The position numbers and the translations under genes were made by a program. The notes beneath the pieces are model-generated. The model saw nothing but the letters and a program-made list of their open reading frames with translations. It ran no database searches and was not told the origin of the DNA. Below, piece by piece: positions 51,896 to 60,959 of a stretch of DNA of 64,000 bases (its first letter is position 1; each line of letters starts with the position of its first letter). The stretch comes from Solibacillus sp040274725 (GTDB lineage: Bacteria; Bacillota; Bacilli; Bacillales_A; Planococcaceae): contig JBEMAQ010000021.1 of NCBI GenBank assembly GCA_040274725.1, positions 3,843-67,842 on the forward strand, read 5' to 3'.

Positions 51896-54112
51896 ATGGA
51901 ACAAACAATTTGGCAGCAGGAGCAGGCACACTTATCAGCGATTCATGAGCTGTTAGGCTTGCATATTGCAGCACTGAAAACACAACTAAGTAAACAAAAG
52001 GGCGAAATCGTTGAAGAGCGGACATTTGCATCAGCAGAATTTAATGATGTATCTGGTGAGAACGCAATTCAGTTCTCGCAAATGCTACAAACAATGCAGC
52101 TACGTGAGCGTGAATATTTAAACGTGAGCGAGCAATTAGCAAAAAGCGAGATGCTCTATAAAAGCCCTTATTTTGGACGCATTACAATTGAAAATGAGCT
52201 AGGAGAGCAGGAGCATCTGTATATTGGACTTTCAACATTCCGTGAGCCTATAAGTGATGATGTCGTTATTTTTGACTGGCGTGCACCCATTTCAAGCTTG
52301 TTTTATGAAAATAAAGTGGGCCCGTCGCGTTATCAAATTCCGGACGGTGAATTTATTGAAGTTGTCATTGAAGGACGCCGCCAATATAAGGTGAAGTATG
52401 ACAAGCTCATGCAGGTGTTTGATGCGGATATTTATATTGGTGATGATGTGCTCCAAGGATTGCTTGCTGATACCGCGAAGGAAAAAATGAAATCAATTGT
52501 TGCGACGATTCAAAGTGACCAAAATGCGGTCATCCGCTCGACAAATAAGGAAAACTTAATCGTACTGGGGCCTCCGGGCAGTGGCAAGACGTCGGTGGCG
52601 ATGCAGCGAATTGCGTTTCTTCTATATGAATACCGCCAAACGATGAATGCACGCAGCATTTTACTCATTTCGCCCTCGGACCTGTTTAATGATTATATTT
52701 CGAATGTCTTACCAGAGCTAGGCGAGGAAAATGTGCAGCATACGACCTATTACCGTCTGCTACGCGATATGAAATTGACGAGCTACACTTGCGAGACGAA
52801 TTACGAAAACATTGAACGTCTGCAAAAAGCGAGCGTGGCAGCGCGCGAGCATTACGCGTTCAAAGGCTCGCATAAATATGTGAAGCAGTTACTTAGTTAT
52901 ATCGACAGCGTGAAAAAGAGCGGCATGCCATTTTACAATTTGAAAATGGGTGAGGAAATGTTTATTTCTGCGCGCAAGCTGTCGCATTTATTTTATGAGA
53001 AGTTTGCGGGGCTAGATACAGATTTTCGTTTGAAAAAAATTCGGACGCTGCTAGAAAACCAGCTACGAGAACGGAAGAGTCGTGAGCTAAAGGAGCGTCT
53101 AAAAGAGCTGCGTGCCGTGACGCGTTATATCGGCTCAGATAACGAGCTTGAACAGCAGGCAAATAGTGAGCTCGCAAAGCGCTACGGGAAATTAGAGCGC
53201 ACAATCGAGACATTAGGCTTTGTCAATGTGCATAAAATGTATATGCAGTCACTAACGTTTAAAAATGACAATCTATTCACACAGGAAATCGCAGAAAAAA
53301 CAGCTACAAGCTTGAAACAAAGACGACTTTATTATGAGGATCTTGCGCCAATCATGTATTTGAATGCGGTCGTAAAGGGATTGTATGTCAATAATCAAAT
53401 TAAGCATATCGTCATCGATGAAATTCAGGATTATTCATACTTACAGCTACTGACGATTAAAGCATTGCATCCAAAAGCGCACTACTCGCTACTAGGAGAC
53501 CGCAATCAAATCGTTCATCCGCAAATGAAGGATTCGCTTGCCGCACCGCTTGCGAAGCATTTCCGCGTCGTCGAACTGAATAAATCATACCGCTCAACAA
53601 ATGAAATTACCGATTATATGAGCGCGATTTTAAATCATACGACGACATTGTCACTTGGTGTGGCAGGGGAGAAGCCGCTTGTAATTGAAACGCAAAACCG
53701 TGCGGAAACAGTGAACCGCCTGCTTGCTACACATTATACAGAGGGAGATAGCTTTGTACTGCTTTGTAAAAACCACGCGGCATGTGAGGCGCTTTATATG
53801 GAGCTGAAGTCTGTTGTACCAGATGTGCAGTTAATGACGGAGCAGCAAAAGCTTTATACAAAGGGCATTCTCATTATGCCAGGCTATATGGCGAAGGGCT
53901 TTGAGTTTACGACAGTTGTATTAGCGGATGCAGATGTAGCGACATACCACGAGGAAATGGATGCGTATTTACTTTATACAATTGCCTCGCGTGCGACGCG
54001 CCAATTATTTTTCCTAACAGCAGGCAAGTTGCCAAAAGCACTTGCGCAAGTAGGCGAACAGTATTATCGTAAAGAAGGGAACGTTCAGAGCGAGAAAAGC
54101 GTTCTAAAGTAA
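51896..54112 (+). CDS. helD: RNA polymerase recycling helicase HelD
   Basis: 738 residues, close to the Bacillus HelD length. The N-terminal ~60 residues form the coiled-coil arm that enters the secondary channel of RNA polymerase. The UvrD/Rep-type motor follows: VLGPPGSGKTSVAMQRIAF (motif I, ~222), HIVIDEIQDYSYLQL (motif II, ~503), LLGDRNQIVHP (motif III) and LNKSYRSTNEI (motif IV), TVVLADAD and ASRATRQLFF near the end. HelD removes stalled polymerase from DNA and can protect against rifamycins. CGGAGGT precedes ATG. uppP follows after 28 bases in the same direction. Confidence 0.93.
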   Translation: MEQTIWQQEQAHLSAIHELLGLHIAALKTQLSKQKGEIVEERTFASAEFNDVSGENAIQFSQMLQTMQLREREYLNVSEQLAKSEMLYKSPYFGRITIENELGEQEHLYIGLSTFREPISDDVVIFDWRAPISSLFYENKVGPSRYQIPDGEFIEVVIEGRRQYKVKYDKLMQVFDADIYIGDDVLQGLLADTAKEKMKSIVATIQSDQNAVIRSTNKENLIVLGPPGSGKTSVAMQRIAFLLYEYRQTMNARSILLISPSDLFNDYISNVLPELGEENVQHTTYYRLLRDMKLTSYTCETNYENIERLQKASVAAREHYAFKGSHKYVKQLLSYIDSVKKSGMPFYNLKMGEEMFISARKLSHLFYEKFAGLDTDFRLKKIRTLLENQLRERKSRELKERLKELRAVTRYIGSDNELEQQANSELAKRYGKLERTIETLGFVNVHKMYMQSLTFKNDNLFTQEIAEKTATSLKQRRLYYEDLAPIMYLNAVVKGLYVNNQIKHIVIDEIQDYSYLQLLTIKALHPKAHYSLLGDRNQIVHPQMKDSLAAPLAKHFRVVELNKSYRSTNEITDYMSAILNHTTTLSLGVAGEKPLVIETQNRAETVNRLLATHYTEGDSFVLLCKNHAACEALYMELKSVVPDVQLMTEQQKLYTKGILIMPGYMAKGFEFTTVVLADADVATYHEEMDAYLLYTIASRATRQLFFLTAGKLPKALAQVGEQYYRKEGNVQSEKSVLK

Positions 54113-54140
54113 ATGAACTTCAAAATTGTAGGAGCGTAAT

Positions 54141-54956
54141 ATGGAAAATATCGATTTTATTTTATTAGTAAAGCATTTCATTATCGGACTTGTGCAAGGG
54201 TTTACCGAGCCGATTCCGGTATCATCAAGCGGTCACGTCATGATCGCGAGTGAAATTTTAGGGTTAGGTGAGCAAGGCTTTATGTTCGCCATCCTAACAA
54301 ATACGGCGTCACTGCTAGCGATTATGTTTATTTACCGTGAGGACATTATTCGTCTTATTACAGGCTTCCTGCTGTATATCAAGACGCGCGACCGCCGTTA
54401 TAAGAGTGATTTTAATTTCGCGCTATGCGTCATTATCGGCTCGATTCCAGCCGGTGTACTTGGTATTCTCTTGAGTGATTATATCGCGGACAATGTCAGT
54501 ATGACGGTTATTGCCATCATGCTATTTGTGACAGGTATTGCATTATGGCTAATCCGCAATATGCGCGGCACAAAGCGCGACGGCGATTTAACGAAAAAGG
54601 ACGCATTTCTTGTTGGTCTTGGTCAAGCAGTTGCCCTAACACCAGGGATTAGCCGCTCAGGTGCAACAATCATCTCAGCAATCGCAGTTGGGCTAAACCA
54701 GGAAACAGCACTGCGCTTCTCATTCATGCTGTACATCCCTGTCAGCCTTGGTGGGGTTGTGCTAGGTGTTAGCGACTTTATGGCGGAGCCAAACAAAATG
54801 GAGTTAGCACTACCATACTCGGTGACATTTATTGCAACATTATTTATGACTTACTTTGCGATGCGTTGGTTTATGGGCATTATGAAAAACGGAAAATTAC
54901 ACTACTTTACATACTACTGTTTCTTAGTGGGTATTTTATTGTTAATTTTCTTTTAA
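54141..54956 (+). CDS. uppP: Undecaprenyl-diphosphate phosphatase
   Basis: 271 residues, eight membrane helices. The first catalytic region VQGFTEPIPVSSSGH (residues ~16-30; Glu21-type base and the Ser-rich loop) and the second ALTPGISRSGATI (~165-177, with the catalytic Arg) are complete. Proline replaces the usual phenylalanine next to the Glu (TEPIP rather than TEFLP). The enzyme regenerates the cell-wall lipid carrier and gives some bacitracin tolerance. TAGGAGCG precedes ATG. Probably co-transcribed with helD. Confidence 0.92.
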   Translation: MENIDFILLVKHFIIGLVQGFTEPIPVSSSGHVMIASEILGLGEQGFMFAILTNTASLLAIMFIYREDIIRLITGFLLYIKTRDRRYKSDFNFALCVIIGSIPAGVLGILLSDYIADNVSMTVIAIMLFVTGIALWLIRNMRGTKRDGDLTKKDAFLVGLGQAVALTPGISRSGATIISAIAVGLNQETALRFSFMLYIPVSLGGVVLGVSDFMAEPNKMELALPYSVTFIATLFMTYFAMRWFMGIMKNGKLHYFTYYCFLVGILLLIFF

Positions 54957-54964
54957 TGGACGAA

Positions 54965-55007
54965 GCTACGTTATCTTTCTCTGAGAGAAGGGTGACGTAG
55001 TTTTTTT
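54965..55007 (+). terminator. Terminator after uppP
   Basis: 17-bp stem with G-T pairs (54965-54981 with 54985-55001) followed by seven T. Confidence 0.88.
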
Positions 55008-55022
55008 GTGCTATAGAGTAGC

Positions 55023-55051
55023 TTGACAATTGAGTCAAAATTAGATTTAAT
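55023..55051 (+). promoter_or_regulatory. Sigma-A promoter of the MarR-MFS operon
   Basis: Consensus TTGACA (55023-55028), 17-base spacer, TTTAAT (55046-55051, five of six). Confidence 0.75.
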
Positions 55052-55073
55052 TAGTTAGCTTAACTAACTAATT
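55049..55073. promoter_or_regulatory. MarR operator palindrome
   Basis: AATTAGTTAG (55049-55058), five bases, CTAACTAATT (55064-55073): perfect 10-bp arms overlapping the -10 element and the transcription start, directly upstream of the marR gene. Confidence 0.75.
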
Positions 55074-55091
55074 TTACAAAGGGATGATTAC

Positions 55092-55505
55092 ATGTCTTTC
55101 TTTCTACAACTTCACCGCTTTCATAAGCGCTACACAGCGAATTTGACGACGTTACTCGCGCCGTATCAGCTGTCGATGTCCAATTGGTCACTGCTGCATT
55201 ACGCGGCGACGCATGAGCGCGTGACGACGACGCAAATGGCCAAGTATTGGGATGTCGAGAAGCCGACTGTCTCCGCGAATGTCAAAGCACTTGTGCAACT
55301 GGAGCTATTAACAGCGGAACCCGGTGAGGATAAACGTGAGAAATATTTACAGCTTACGAAAAAAGGTGAGCAGCTCCATGCGGAAGTTGCACCGCAAATA
55401 GAGCAGTTTAAGGCGCAGCTACTAATAGTTCTTCCGAGTGAGCAGCAGCAATTATTTAAACAGACACTGAGCGAGATGGAAAGCTTACTGCGAGGTGACG
55501 AATGA
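55092..55505 (+). CDS. MarR-family repressor of the adjacent MFS gene
   Basis: 137 residues. Winged helix: VTTTQMAKYWDVEKPTVSANVKALVQLELLTAEPGEDKREKYLQLTKKGEQL in order. AAAGGGATG precedes ATG 55092. The stop overlaps the start of the MFS gene by four bases, and a perfect palindrome covers the promoter. So this is a standard autoregulated repressor/efflux pair; the inducer is unknown. Confidence 0.9.
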   Translation: MSFFLQLHRFHKRYTANLTTLLAPYQLSMSNWSLLHYAATHERVTTTQMAKYWDVEKPTVSANVKALVQLELLTAEPGEDKREKYLQLTKKGEQLHAEVAPQIEQFKAQLLIVLPSEQQQLFKQTLSEMESLLRGDE

Positions 55506-56677
55506 TGAAGGAACCGATTTGGACGAAGGATTTTATTATTGTATCGGTCATTAATTTTATTTCTATTTTAACGTTTTTCCTATTAATGGTGACAATCGCA
55601 AGTTACTCGGTTGAAACATACCATGTCTCAACGAGTATCGCGGGGCTTGTGTCGAGTATTTTCATTATCGGGACATTGCTTGGACGTCTTGGTGCGGGGC
55701 GCTATATTGCCACGATTGGTCCACAGCGGATGCTACTCATTGGGCTCGTGGCGTTTTTCGTCACAACCTCACTTTATTTATTACAGTGGGGCGTAGGCTT
55801 TTTACTAGCGATTCGTCTACTGCAAGGGATTGCAGTCGGTACTATCGGTACAGCAACAGGGACGATTGTGGCATATATTTTACCAGCATCACGCAAGGGC
55901 GAGGGCATCGGTTATTTTAGCCTAAGTGCCATTTTAGCCACGGCAATTGGTCCATTTATCGGCATGTTTTTCATGAAGCTTGATAACGGCTTTGATCTAA
56001 TTTTCTATACAAATGTCGCATTATCATTAGTTATCTTAATCGGCTATTTCTTCGTGAAGATTTCGATTACAATGAAGGCACCTACTGCAGCAGAGGAGAA
56101 ATTATCACTGCTTGAAAAATTTATTGAGCCAAAAGCAGTGCCAATTTCTTTTGTCGCGCTCTTAGTCGGCTTTGCGTATTCTGGTGTGATGTCGTTTATT
56201 ACGTTTTATGCTGAGGAGATTCATTTAGTCGACGCGGCGAGTTATTTCTTTTTGGCATACGCAGTCATTGTTGTGTTGTCGCGCCCATATACAGGCAAGC
56301 TAATGGATATGCGCGGTCCAAATCTGATTGTTTATCCGTGTCTTGCGATATTTGCTATTGGGATGGTGCTGTTTAGTCAAGCGACTGCTGGCTGGATGCT
56401 ACTGCTTGCAGCGGCGTGTTTCGGCCTTGGCTATGGCAACTTCAACTCAATCGCGCAAACAATTGCGGTTAAATCAACGGAGCCGCACCGCTTCGGACTT
56501 GCCACATCGACGTATTTTATTTTGTATGATTTAGGGCTTGGCATTGGGCCATTTATTTTAGGGATGATTGAGCCACATACAACGTACGAAATGATTTTCG
56601 CCGCGATGGTACCCATTATTTTGATTTGCCTACCGCTGTATTATGTACTTGTCGGTCGCAAACAAAAATTAACGTAA
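55502..56677 (+). CDS. MFS drug-efflux-type transporter
   Basis: 391 residues, 12 helices. GRLGAGRYIATIGPQRMLLIG after helix 2 is the MFS motif A variant, and SRPYTGKLMDMRGP the equivalent after helix 8. Start overlaps marR by four bases, AGGTGA upstream. The pairing with MarR points to export of a toxic compound. No substrate is predicted. Confidence 0.88.
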   Translation: MMKEPIWTKDFIIVSVINFISILTFFLLMVTIASYSVETYHVSTSIAGLVSSIFIIGTLLGRLGAGRYIATIGPQRMLLIGLVAFFVTTSLYLLQWGVGFLLAIRLLQGIAVGTIGTATGTIVAYILPASRKGEGIGYFSLSAILATAIGPFIGMFFMKLDNGFDLIFYTNVALSLVILIGYFFVKISITMKAPTAAEEKLSLLEKFIEPKAVPISFVALLVGFAYSGVMSFITFYAEEIHLVDAASYFFLAYAVIVVLSRPYTGKLMDMRGPNLIVYPCLAIFAIGMVLFSQATAGWMLLLAAACFGLGYGNFNSIAQTIAVKSTEPHRFGLATSTYFILYDLGLGIGPFILGMIEPHTTYEMIFAAMVPIILICLPLYYVLVGRKQKLT

Positions 56678-56698
56678 TGATGTAATAAAATTACTAAG

Positions 56699-56746
56699 AA
56701 TACGCGTATATATACTTAAAAGTCACATAAGTATTGTACGCGTATT
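56699..56746 (+). terminator. Long hairpin between MFS and aminotransferase genes
   Basis: Outer stem AATACGCGTA/TACGCGTATT (56699-56708 with 56737-56746), small internal loop, inner stem ATACTTA/TAAGTAT. Only a short T tract follows. It lies 47 bases before the next start codon, so it could be a terminator or a leader structure. Confidence 0.55.
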
Positions 56747-56793
56747 TAAAAAGTGATAAAATTTTGAAAATTATAAATAAGGGAAGATATAAC

Positions 56794-57960
56794 ATGCAAT
56801 ATTCAGATAGTATTTTAAATACACCATCATCATTTATTCGAAATATTTTAAAGGTAACGGATGCAGAGGATGTCATTTCATTTGCAGGTGGCTTGCCAAA
56901 TCCAATTTCATTCCCAATGGAGGAAATTAAGGAATCCGTGAACCGCTCAATCAAGGAAAGTGGCGCGAAATTATTCCAATATTCTACAACACAAGGTTAC
57001 TTACCATTACGTCAGTATATTGCTGACAAAATTAATCGCAAAAATCCGGGTCTTGATTACAAGGCAGAGGATGTTTTTATTACAACAGGCTCACAGCAAG
57101 CATTAGAGCTTATTTCAAAAGTATTATTAAATAAAGGCGACGGTGTGATTATTGAGGAGCCTGGCTACCTTGGTGCGATTCAAGCATTCACAATGCGTCA
57201 GCCAAACTTCTACGGTGTTGCGCTTGAAGAGGCCGGCATGAACCCAGAAGGCTTAAAGGAAGCGCTGAAGCAGCCAAATGTGAAAATGGTGTACACAGTA
57301 CCAAACTTCCAAAACCCAACAGGCTTAACGTATACAAAGGAACGCCGCGAGGAAATTTACGACATCGTGAAAGACGAGGATGTGATTTTTGTTGAGGACG
57401 ATCCGTATGGTGAGCTGCGCTTTACAGGGGAGTCATTACCTTATATTGCAGCGGGTAAAATGACAAACAGCGTCGTACTTGGTTCATTCTCAAAAACAGT
57501 AACACCAGGGATGCGTCTTGGCTATATTTTAACGAAAAATCATGAGCTACTAAATCATATTGAAACAGCGAAGCAAGCATCTGATTTGCATACAAATATT
57601 TTTGCACAGTATGTTTTGCATGATTATTTAACAAACAATGAATATGACACGCACGTACAAAAAATTATTGCGTTATACAAAGCGCAAGCAGATGCGATGC
57701 TTGTAGCGATGGATAAATATTTCCCAGCTCACGTGAAATATACGAAGCCAGAAGGTGGGATGTTCATTTGGGTGACGATGCCAGAGGGTACGTCAGCACT
57801 TGAAAAATTCCATGAGGCAATGGAGAAAAAGGTGGCATTCGTACCAGGTGACCCGTTCTATACAACAGGCAAGCCGGTAAATACAATGCGTCTAAATTAT
57901 ACAAACGCGACACCTGAAGTTATTGAAGAAGGTATTAAGCGTTTGGCAGAAATTTTATAA
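56794..57960 (+). CDS. PLP-dependent aminotransferase, 2-aminoadipate (LysN) type
   Basis: 388 residues from ATG 56794 (AAGGGAAG upstream). Fold-type I aminotransferase: FAGGLPNPISFP near residue 28, TTGSQQALELISK (~103), VPNFQNPTGLTY (~170), VEDDPYGELRF (cofactor Asp, ~203), and LGSFSKTVTPGMRLGYI with the Schiff-base Lys (~230). This subgroup, related to MocR regulators but lacking their DNA-binding part, uses aromatic or branched amino acids or 2-aminoadipate. Single-gene unit with terminator. Confidence 0.9.
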   Translation: MQYSDSILNTPSSFIRNILKVTDAEDVISFAGGLPNPISFPMEEIKESVNRSIKESGAKLFQYSTTQGYLPLRQYIADKINRKNPGLDYKAEDVFITTGSQQALELISKVLLNKGDGVIIEEPGYLGAIQAFTMRQPNFYGVALEEAGMNPEGLKEALKQPNVKMVYTVPNFQNPTGLTYTKERREEIYDIVKDEDVIFVEDDPYGELRFTGESLPYIAAGKMTNSVVLGSFSKTVTPGMRLGYILTKNHELLNHIETAKQASDLHTNIFAQYVLHDYLTNNEYDTHVQKIIALYKAQADAMLVAMDKYFPAHVKYTKPEGGMFIWVTMPEGTSALEKFHEAMEKKVAFVPGDPFYTTGKPVNTMRLNYTNATPEVIEEGIKRLAEIL

Positions 57961-57965
57961 GGGTA

Positions 57966-57993
57966 AACCTCACTAGCAATAGTGGGGTTTTTA
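57966..57993 (+). terminator. Terminator after the aminotransferase gene
   Basis: 10-bp stem (57966-57975 with 57980-57989, one G-T) and five T. Confidence 0.85.
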
Positions 57994-58149
57994 TTTTGAC
58001 GAAAATTTCGGAATAATTTATATTTATCTTGAATTCAAGATAAAATTTATCACCTAATGAATCTTGAATGAATAGCACGACAATTTGTTATGCATACTAG
58101 CAGCAGGATTTACCTACAGATGAACGTATATTTTAAGGAGGAAACGAGA

Positions 58150-58683
58150 ATGACAGTGAACATTGGCATTATTTTAGGCTCTACACGTGAAGGACGCGTA
58201 TCACCACAGGTTGGGACATGGGTACAGGAAGTTGCAAATAAGCGCAGCGATGCGAATTATACAATACTTGATATTGCGGATTACAATTTACCGCTGCTCG
58301 GTACAGCGGATGCACCAGGCGCGGCGGATTGGTCAAAGGCTGTTGCAGCGCAGGACGGTTTTATTTTTATCGTGCAGGAATACAATCACTCGATTACAGG
58401 AGCACTGAAAAATGCCATCGATTACTTGCGTGAGGAGTGGAGTAACAAGGCGGCGGGCATCGTGTCATACGGCTCAGTAGGTGGGGCACGTGCAGCAGAG
58501 CATTTACGTGGTATTTTAGGCGAGGTACTAGTCGCGGATGTGCGCGTGCATCCAGCATTGTCACTGTTCACAGATTTTGAAAATGGGAAAAAGTTTACAC
58601 CAAAGCCTGTACAAGAGGATTCAGTAAACCAAATGCTTGATCAGCTTATTGCCTGGTCGACAGCACTGAAAACAATTCGATAA
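58150..58683 (+). CDS. NADPH-dependent FMN reductase (azoreductase-like)
   Basis: 177 residues from ATG 58150, eight bases after AAGGAGG. Flavodoxin-like: GIILGSTREGRVSPQVGTWV binds FMN phosphate, FIFIVQEYNHSITGALKNAIDYL is the second motif, GIVSYGSVGGARAAEHLRGIL the third. Small cytoplasmic oxidoreductase for quinones, azo dyes or FMN. It is a different branch from the FMN reductase at 46793. Alone with its terminator. Confidence 0.9.
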   Translation: MTVNIGIILGSTREGRVSPQVGTWVQEVANKRSDANYTILDIADYNLPLLGTADAPGAADWSKAVAAQDGFIFIVQEYNHSITGALKNAIDYLREEWSNKAAGIVSYGSVGGARAAEHLRGILGEVLVADVRVHPALSLFTDFENGKKFTPKPVQEDSVNQMLDQLIAWSTALKTIR

Positions 58684-58694
58684 GTAATAACGAC

Positions 58695-58725
58695 AGCTTC
58701 TCAACAATATGTTGGGGAGCTTTTT
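58695..58725 (+). terminator. Terminator after the FMN reductase gene
   Basis: 11-bp stem (58695-58705 with 58711-58721, two G-T pairs) and five T. Confidence 0.85.
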
Positions 58726-58932
58726 ACATAGAAAAAAGATAATCATTTCATATCCTTACACTTTTTAACAATGTATAATGGATGGATTAGCAATTAGGTG
58801 AAAATAATCTCAGTTCAAGTAGGCAATAGAGATTAGGATGAAAAGCTTGGGAAATGTATGAATTACATATGTGGATTTGTGGGAAAGAAGTAGAGTAGAA
58901 TTTCTGAAAATTGTAAAGTGGGGTTTTGGGTG

Positions 58933-60573
58933 ATGGCGAACGATAAGTATCAGCAAATGATGTATGAAAAAATACAGCAGCAGTTTCAAGATTGGGATAG
59001 TAAGAGTTTCATCATAGAGCGTGATTTATATGGTTTTTTACATTCATTAAAGGGGACGGCCGGCTCGATTGGTATGACAGAGCTGTCTGCGATTGCGGCG
59101 GAGAAGCTTGATGTAATTGAAGCGGAGAATGAGCAGTACTGGGACAGTGAGAGCTGGCATAATTTTTTAGCGCCGATTGTAGAAGCGCTCAGCTTTTTTG
59201 AAACGAATTATACATCGCAGCAGTCTGAGGATGTAGAGGCAAGTCAATTGCCAATGAAGCATCAGGACTTTATCGTCGTCATTGATGATGATACCGTATT
59301 TATGTCATATATGAAAAATGTGCTAGAGAAAAGTGGGTTTTTAGTGCTCGTCGCCAACAACGGTGAGCGCGGCTTGAAGCTTATTTATGAATTTAACCCG
59401 GCACTAGTATTTTTAGACATTATGCTGCCTGATACGAACGGTTTTTCCATCTTAGAAAACATTACAAAAATTAAGGCCAATCAAATGTATGTGGCGGTTA
59501 TGAGTGTCAATGATAGCCGTGAAAATCGTAAAAAAGCGTATGATTTAGGCGCTTTTGATTTTATCGCCAAGCCAATTGATGAGGAAATTTTAGTTTCCTA
59601 TGTACACAATCGTTTGAATTATAAGCGTATGCTGGAGCATTCTATTGTCACAGATGAGCTGACACAAGTGTATAACCGGAAATATTTTGACCAGCAAATG
59701 AAACGATGCTTGCAAAATTATCAGTATAAGCAGGAGCCGTTCACGGTGGCGATGACGGATTTAGACTTTTTCAAAAAGGTCAATGACACATATGGTCATT
59801 TGATTGGTGATGACGTGCTAAAGGGCTTTGCGGGGCTAGTGATGAGCGAAAAGCGCGAGGATGATATTTTTTGCCGTTACGGCGGTGAGGAGTTTGTCAT
59901 GCTGCTACCAAATACAAATGCAGATGAGGCATACAAGGAAATGGAGCGTCTGCGTGTATTACTGAGCCAAAAAGTATTTTTCAGCGAGCAGAAAAAGCCG
60001 TTTAATGTGACGTACTCAAGCGGGATTGCACAGGTCAATGCAGACCATGCGCACCCGAAAAAGCTATTAGAGCTTGCAGACCGCGCGCTTTATGAGGCGA
60101 AAAAAACGGGGCGTAATCGTACGGTTGTCTATACGGATGCACAAGTAATTGAGGAACCGAAAAAGGGGATTAAAATTATTGTCATTGATGATGTGTACAT
60201 TATCCGCAATCTAATTATGACAGGTTTTAATCAGCTAACAGTGGACGGGGATTATACAGTGGAAGTTGCAGCATATAGTGACGGCCTGAGTTTTTTAAAT
60301 GATGCCTGGTATGATCCGAATTATAAATACATCTTACTATTAGATGGTATGATGCCGCAGATGGACGGCATTGACGTGCTGAGAAAGGTGCGTGAAAAGT
60401 ATTCATCAAATGAGGTCATCGTCTCGATGCTAACAGGCCGCATCGGTGAAAATTATGTACGCGAGGCGCTTGAAAATGGCGCGGATGATTATATTGTAAA
60501 GCCGTTCAATATTGCAGACGTACGCCTGCGCCTCATGAATTTAGTGAATCGTTTATTTAGTAAAGTACATTAG
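58933..60573 (+). CDS. Hpt-REC-GGDEF-REC signalling protein (diguanylate cyclase)
   Basis: 546 residues from ATG 58933. Domains in order: Hpt (FLHSLKGTAGSIG, phosphorylatable His37), receiver 1 (phosphoacceptor in LVFLDIMLPD, Asp162), GGDEF (DELTQVYNRKYF, then RYGGEEF near 315-321, preceded at the right distance by the inhibitory site R-E-D-D), receiver 2 (LLLDGMMPQMDG, Asp471). It can both accept a phosphoryl group on three sites and make cyclic di-GMP with product feedback. It is first in a three-gene operon with a single receiver protein and a hybrid kinase, the probable phosphate source. GGTG-rich sequence precedes the start; GTG 58918 is the alternative. Confidence 0.92.
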   Translation: MANDKYQQMMYEKIQQQFQDWDSKSFIIERDLYGFLHSLKGTAGSIGMTELSAIAAEKLDVIEAENEQYWDSESWHNFLAPIVEALSFFETNYTSQQSEDVEASQLPMKHQDFIVVIDDDTVFMSYMKNVLEKSGFLVLVANNGERGLKLIYEFNPALVFLDIMLPDTNGFSILENITKIKANQMYVAVMSVNDSRENRKKAYDLGAFDFIAKPIDEEILVSYVHNRLNYKRMLEHSIVTDELTQVYNRKYFDQQMKRCLQNYQYKQEPFTVAMTDLDFFKKVNDTYGHLIGDDVLKGFAGLVMSEKREDDIFCRYGGEEFVMLLPNTNADEAYKEMERLRVLLSQKVFFSEQKKPFNVTYSSGIAQVNADHAHPKKLLELADRALYEAKKTGRNRTVVYTDAQVIEEPKKGIKIIVIDDVYIIRNLIMTGFNQLTVDGDYTVEVAAYSDGLSFLNDAWYDPNYKYILLLDGMMPQMDGIDVLRKVREKYSSNEVIVSMLTGRIGENYVREALENGADDYIVKPFNIADVRLRLMNLVNRLFSKVH

Positions 60574-60584
60574 GAGGTATATAG

Positions 60585-60959
60585 ATGAAGCGAATTTTAG
60601 TAGCAGATGATGAGGAAATATTACGTATGCTTATTTGCGATAGCCTGGAGGATTTAGGCTTTGAAATTGATGAGGCAGAGGACGGAGCAGATGCGCTTGA
60701 GAAGGTGACGAGCACCTCGTATGATTTACTCATTTTAGATTATATGATGCCCGAACTAACAGGGCTTGAGGTCATTGAGCGCTTGCCTGCCGGTGTGAAG
60801 GCGCGCACACCAATTTTAATGCTAACAGCAAAGGCACAGGAGGCAGATCGCCAGCAAGCGATTGACAAGGGGGCAAACTACTTTATGTCAAAGCCATTTA
60901 GCCCAGTAGAGCTCATCGCCTTTGTAGAGGAGCTACTGCATGACAAAACTAACGGATAA
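60585..60959 (+). CDS. Single-domain response regulator (CheY-like)
   Basis: 124 residues, receiver domain only: VADDEE at the acidic pocket, LLILDYMMPELTG with the phosphoacceptor Asp (~53), MLTAKA with Thr and KPFSP with Lys. No output domain, so it acts by docking or as a phosphate relay between the kinase downstream and the Hpt-bearing protein upstream. TAGGAGG precedes ATG; its end overlaps the kinase gene by 20 bases. Confidence 0.93.
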   Translation: MKRILVADDEEILRMLICDSLEDLGFEIDEAEDGADALEKVTSTSYDLLILDYMMPELTGLEVIERLPAGVKARTPILMLTAKAQEADRQQAIDKGANYFMSKPFSPVELIAFVEELLHDKTNG

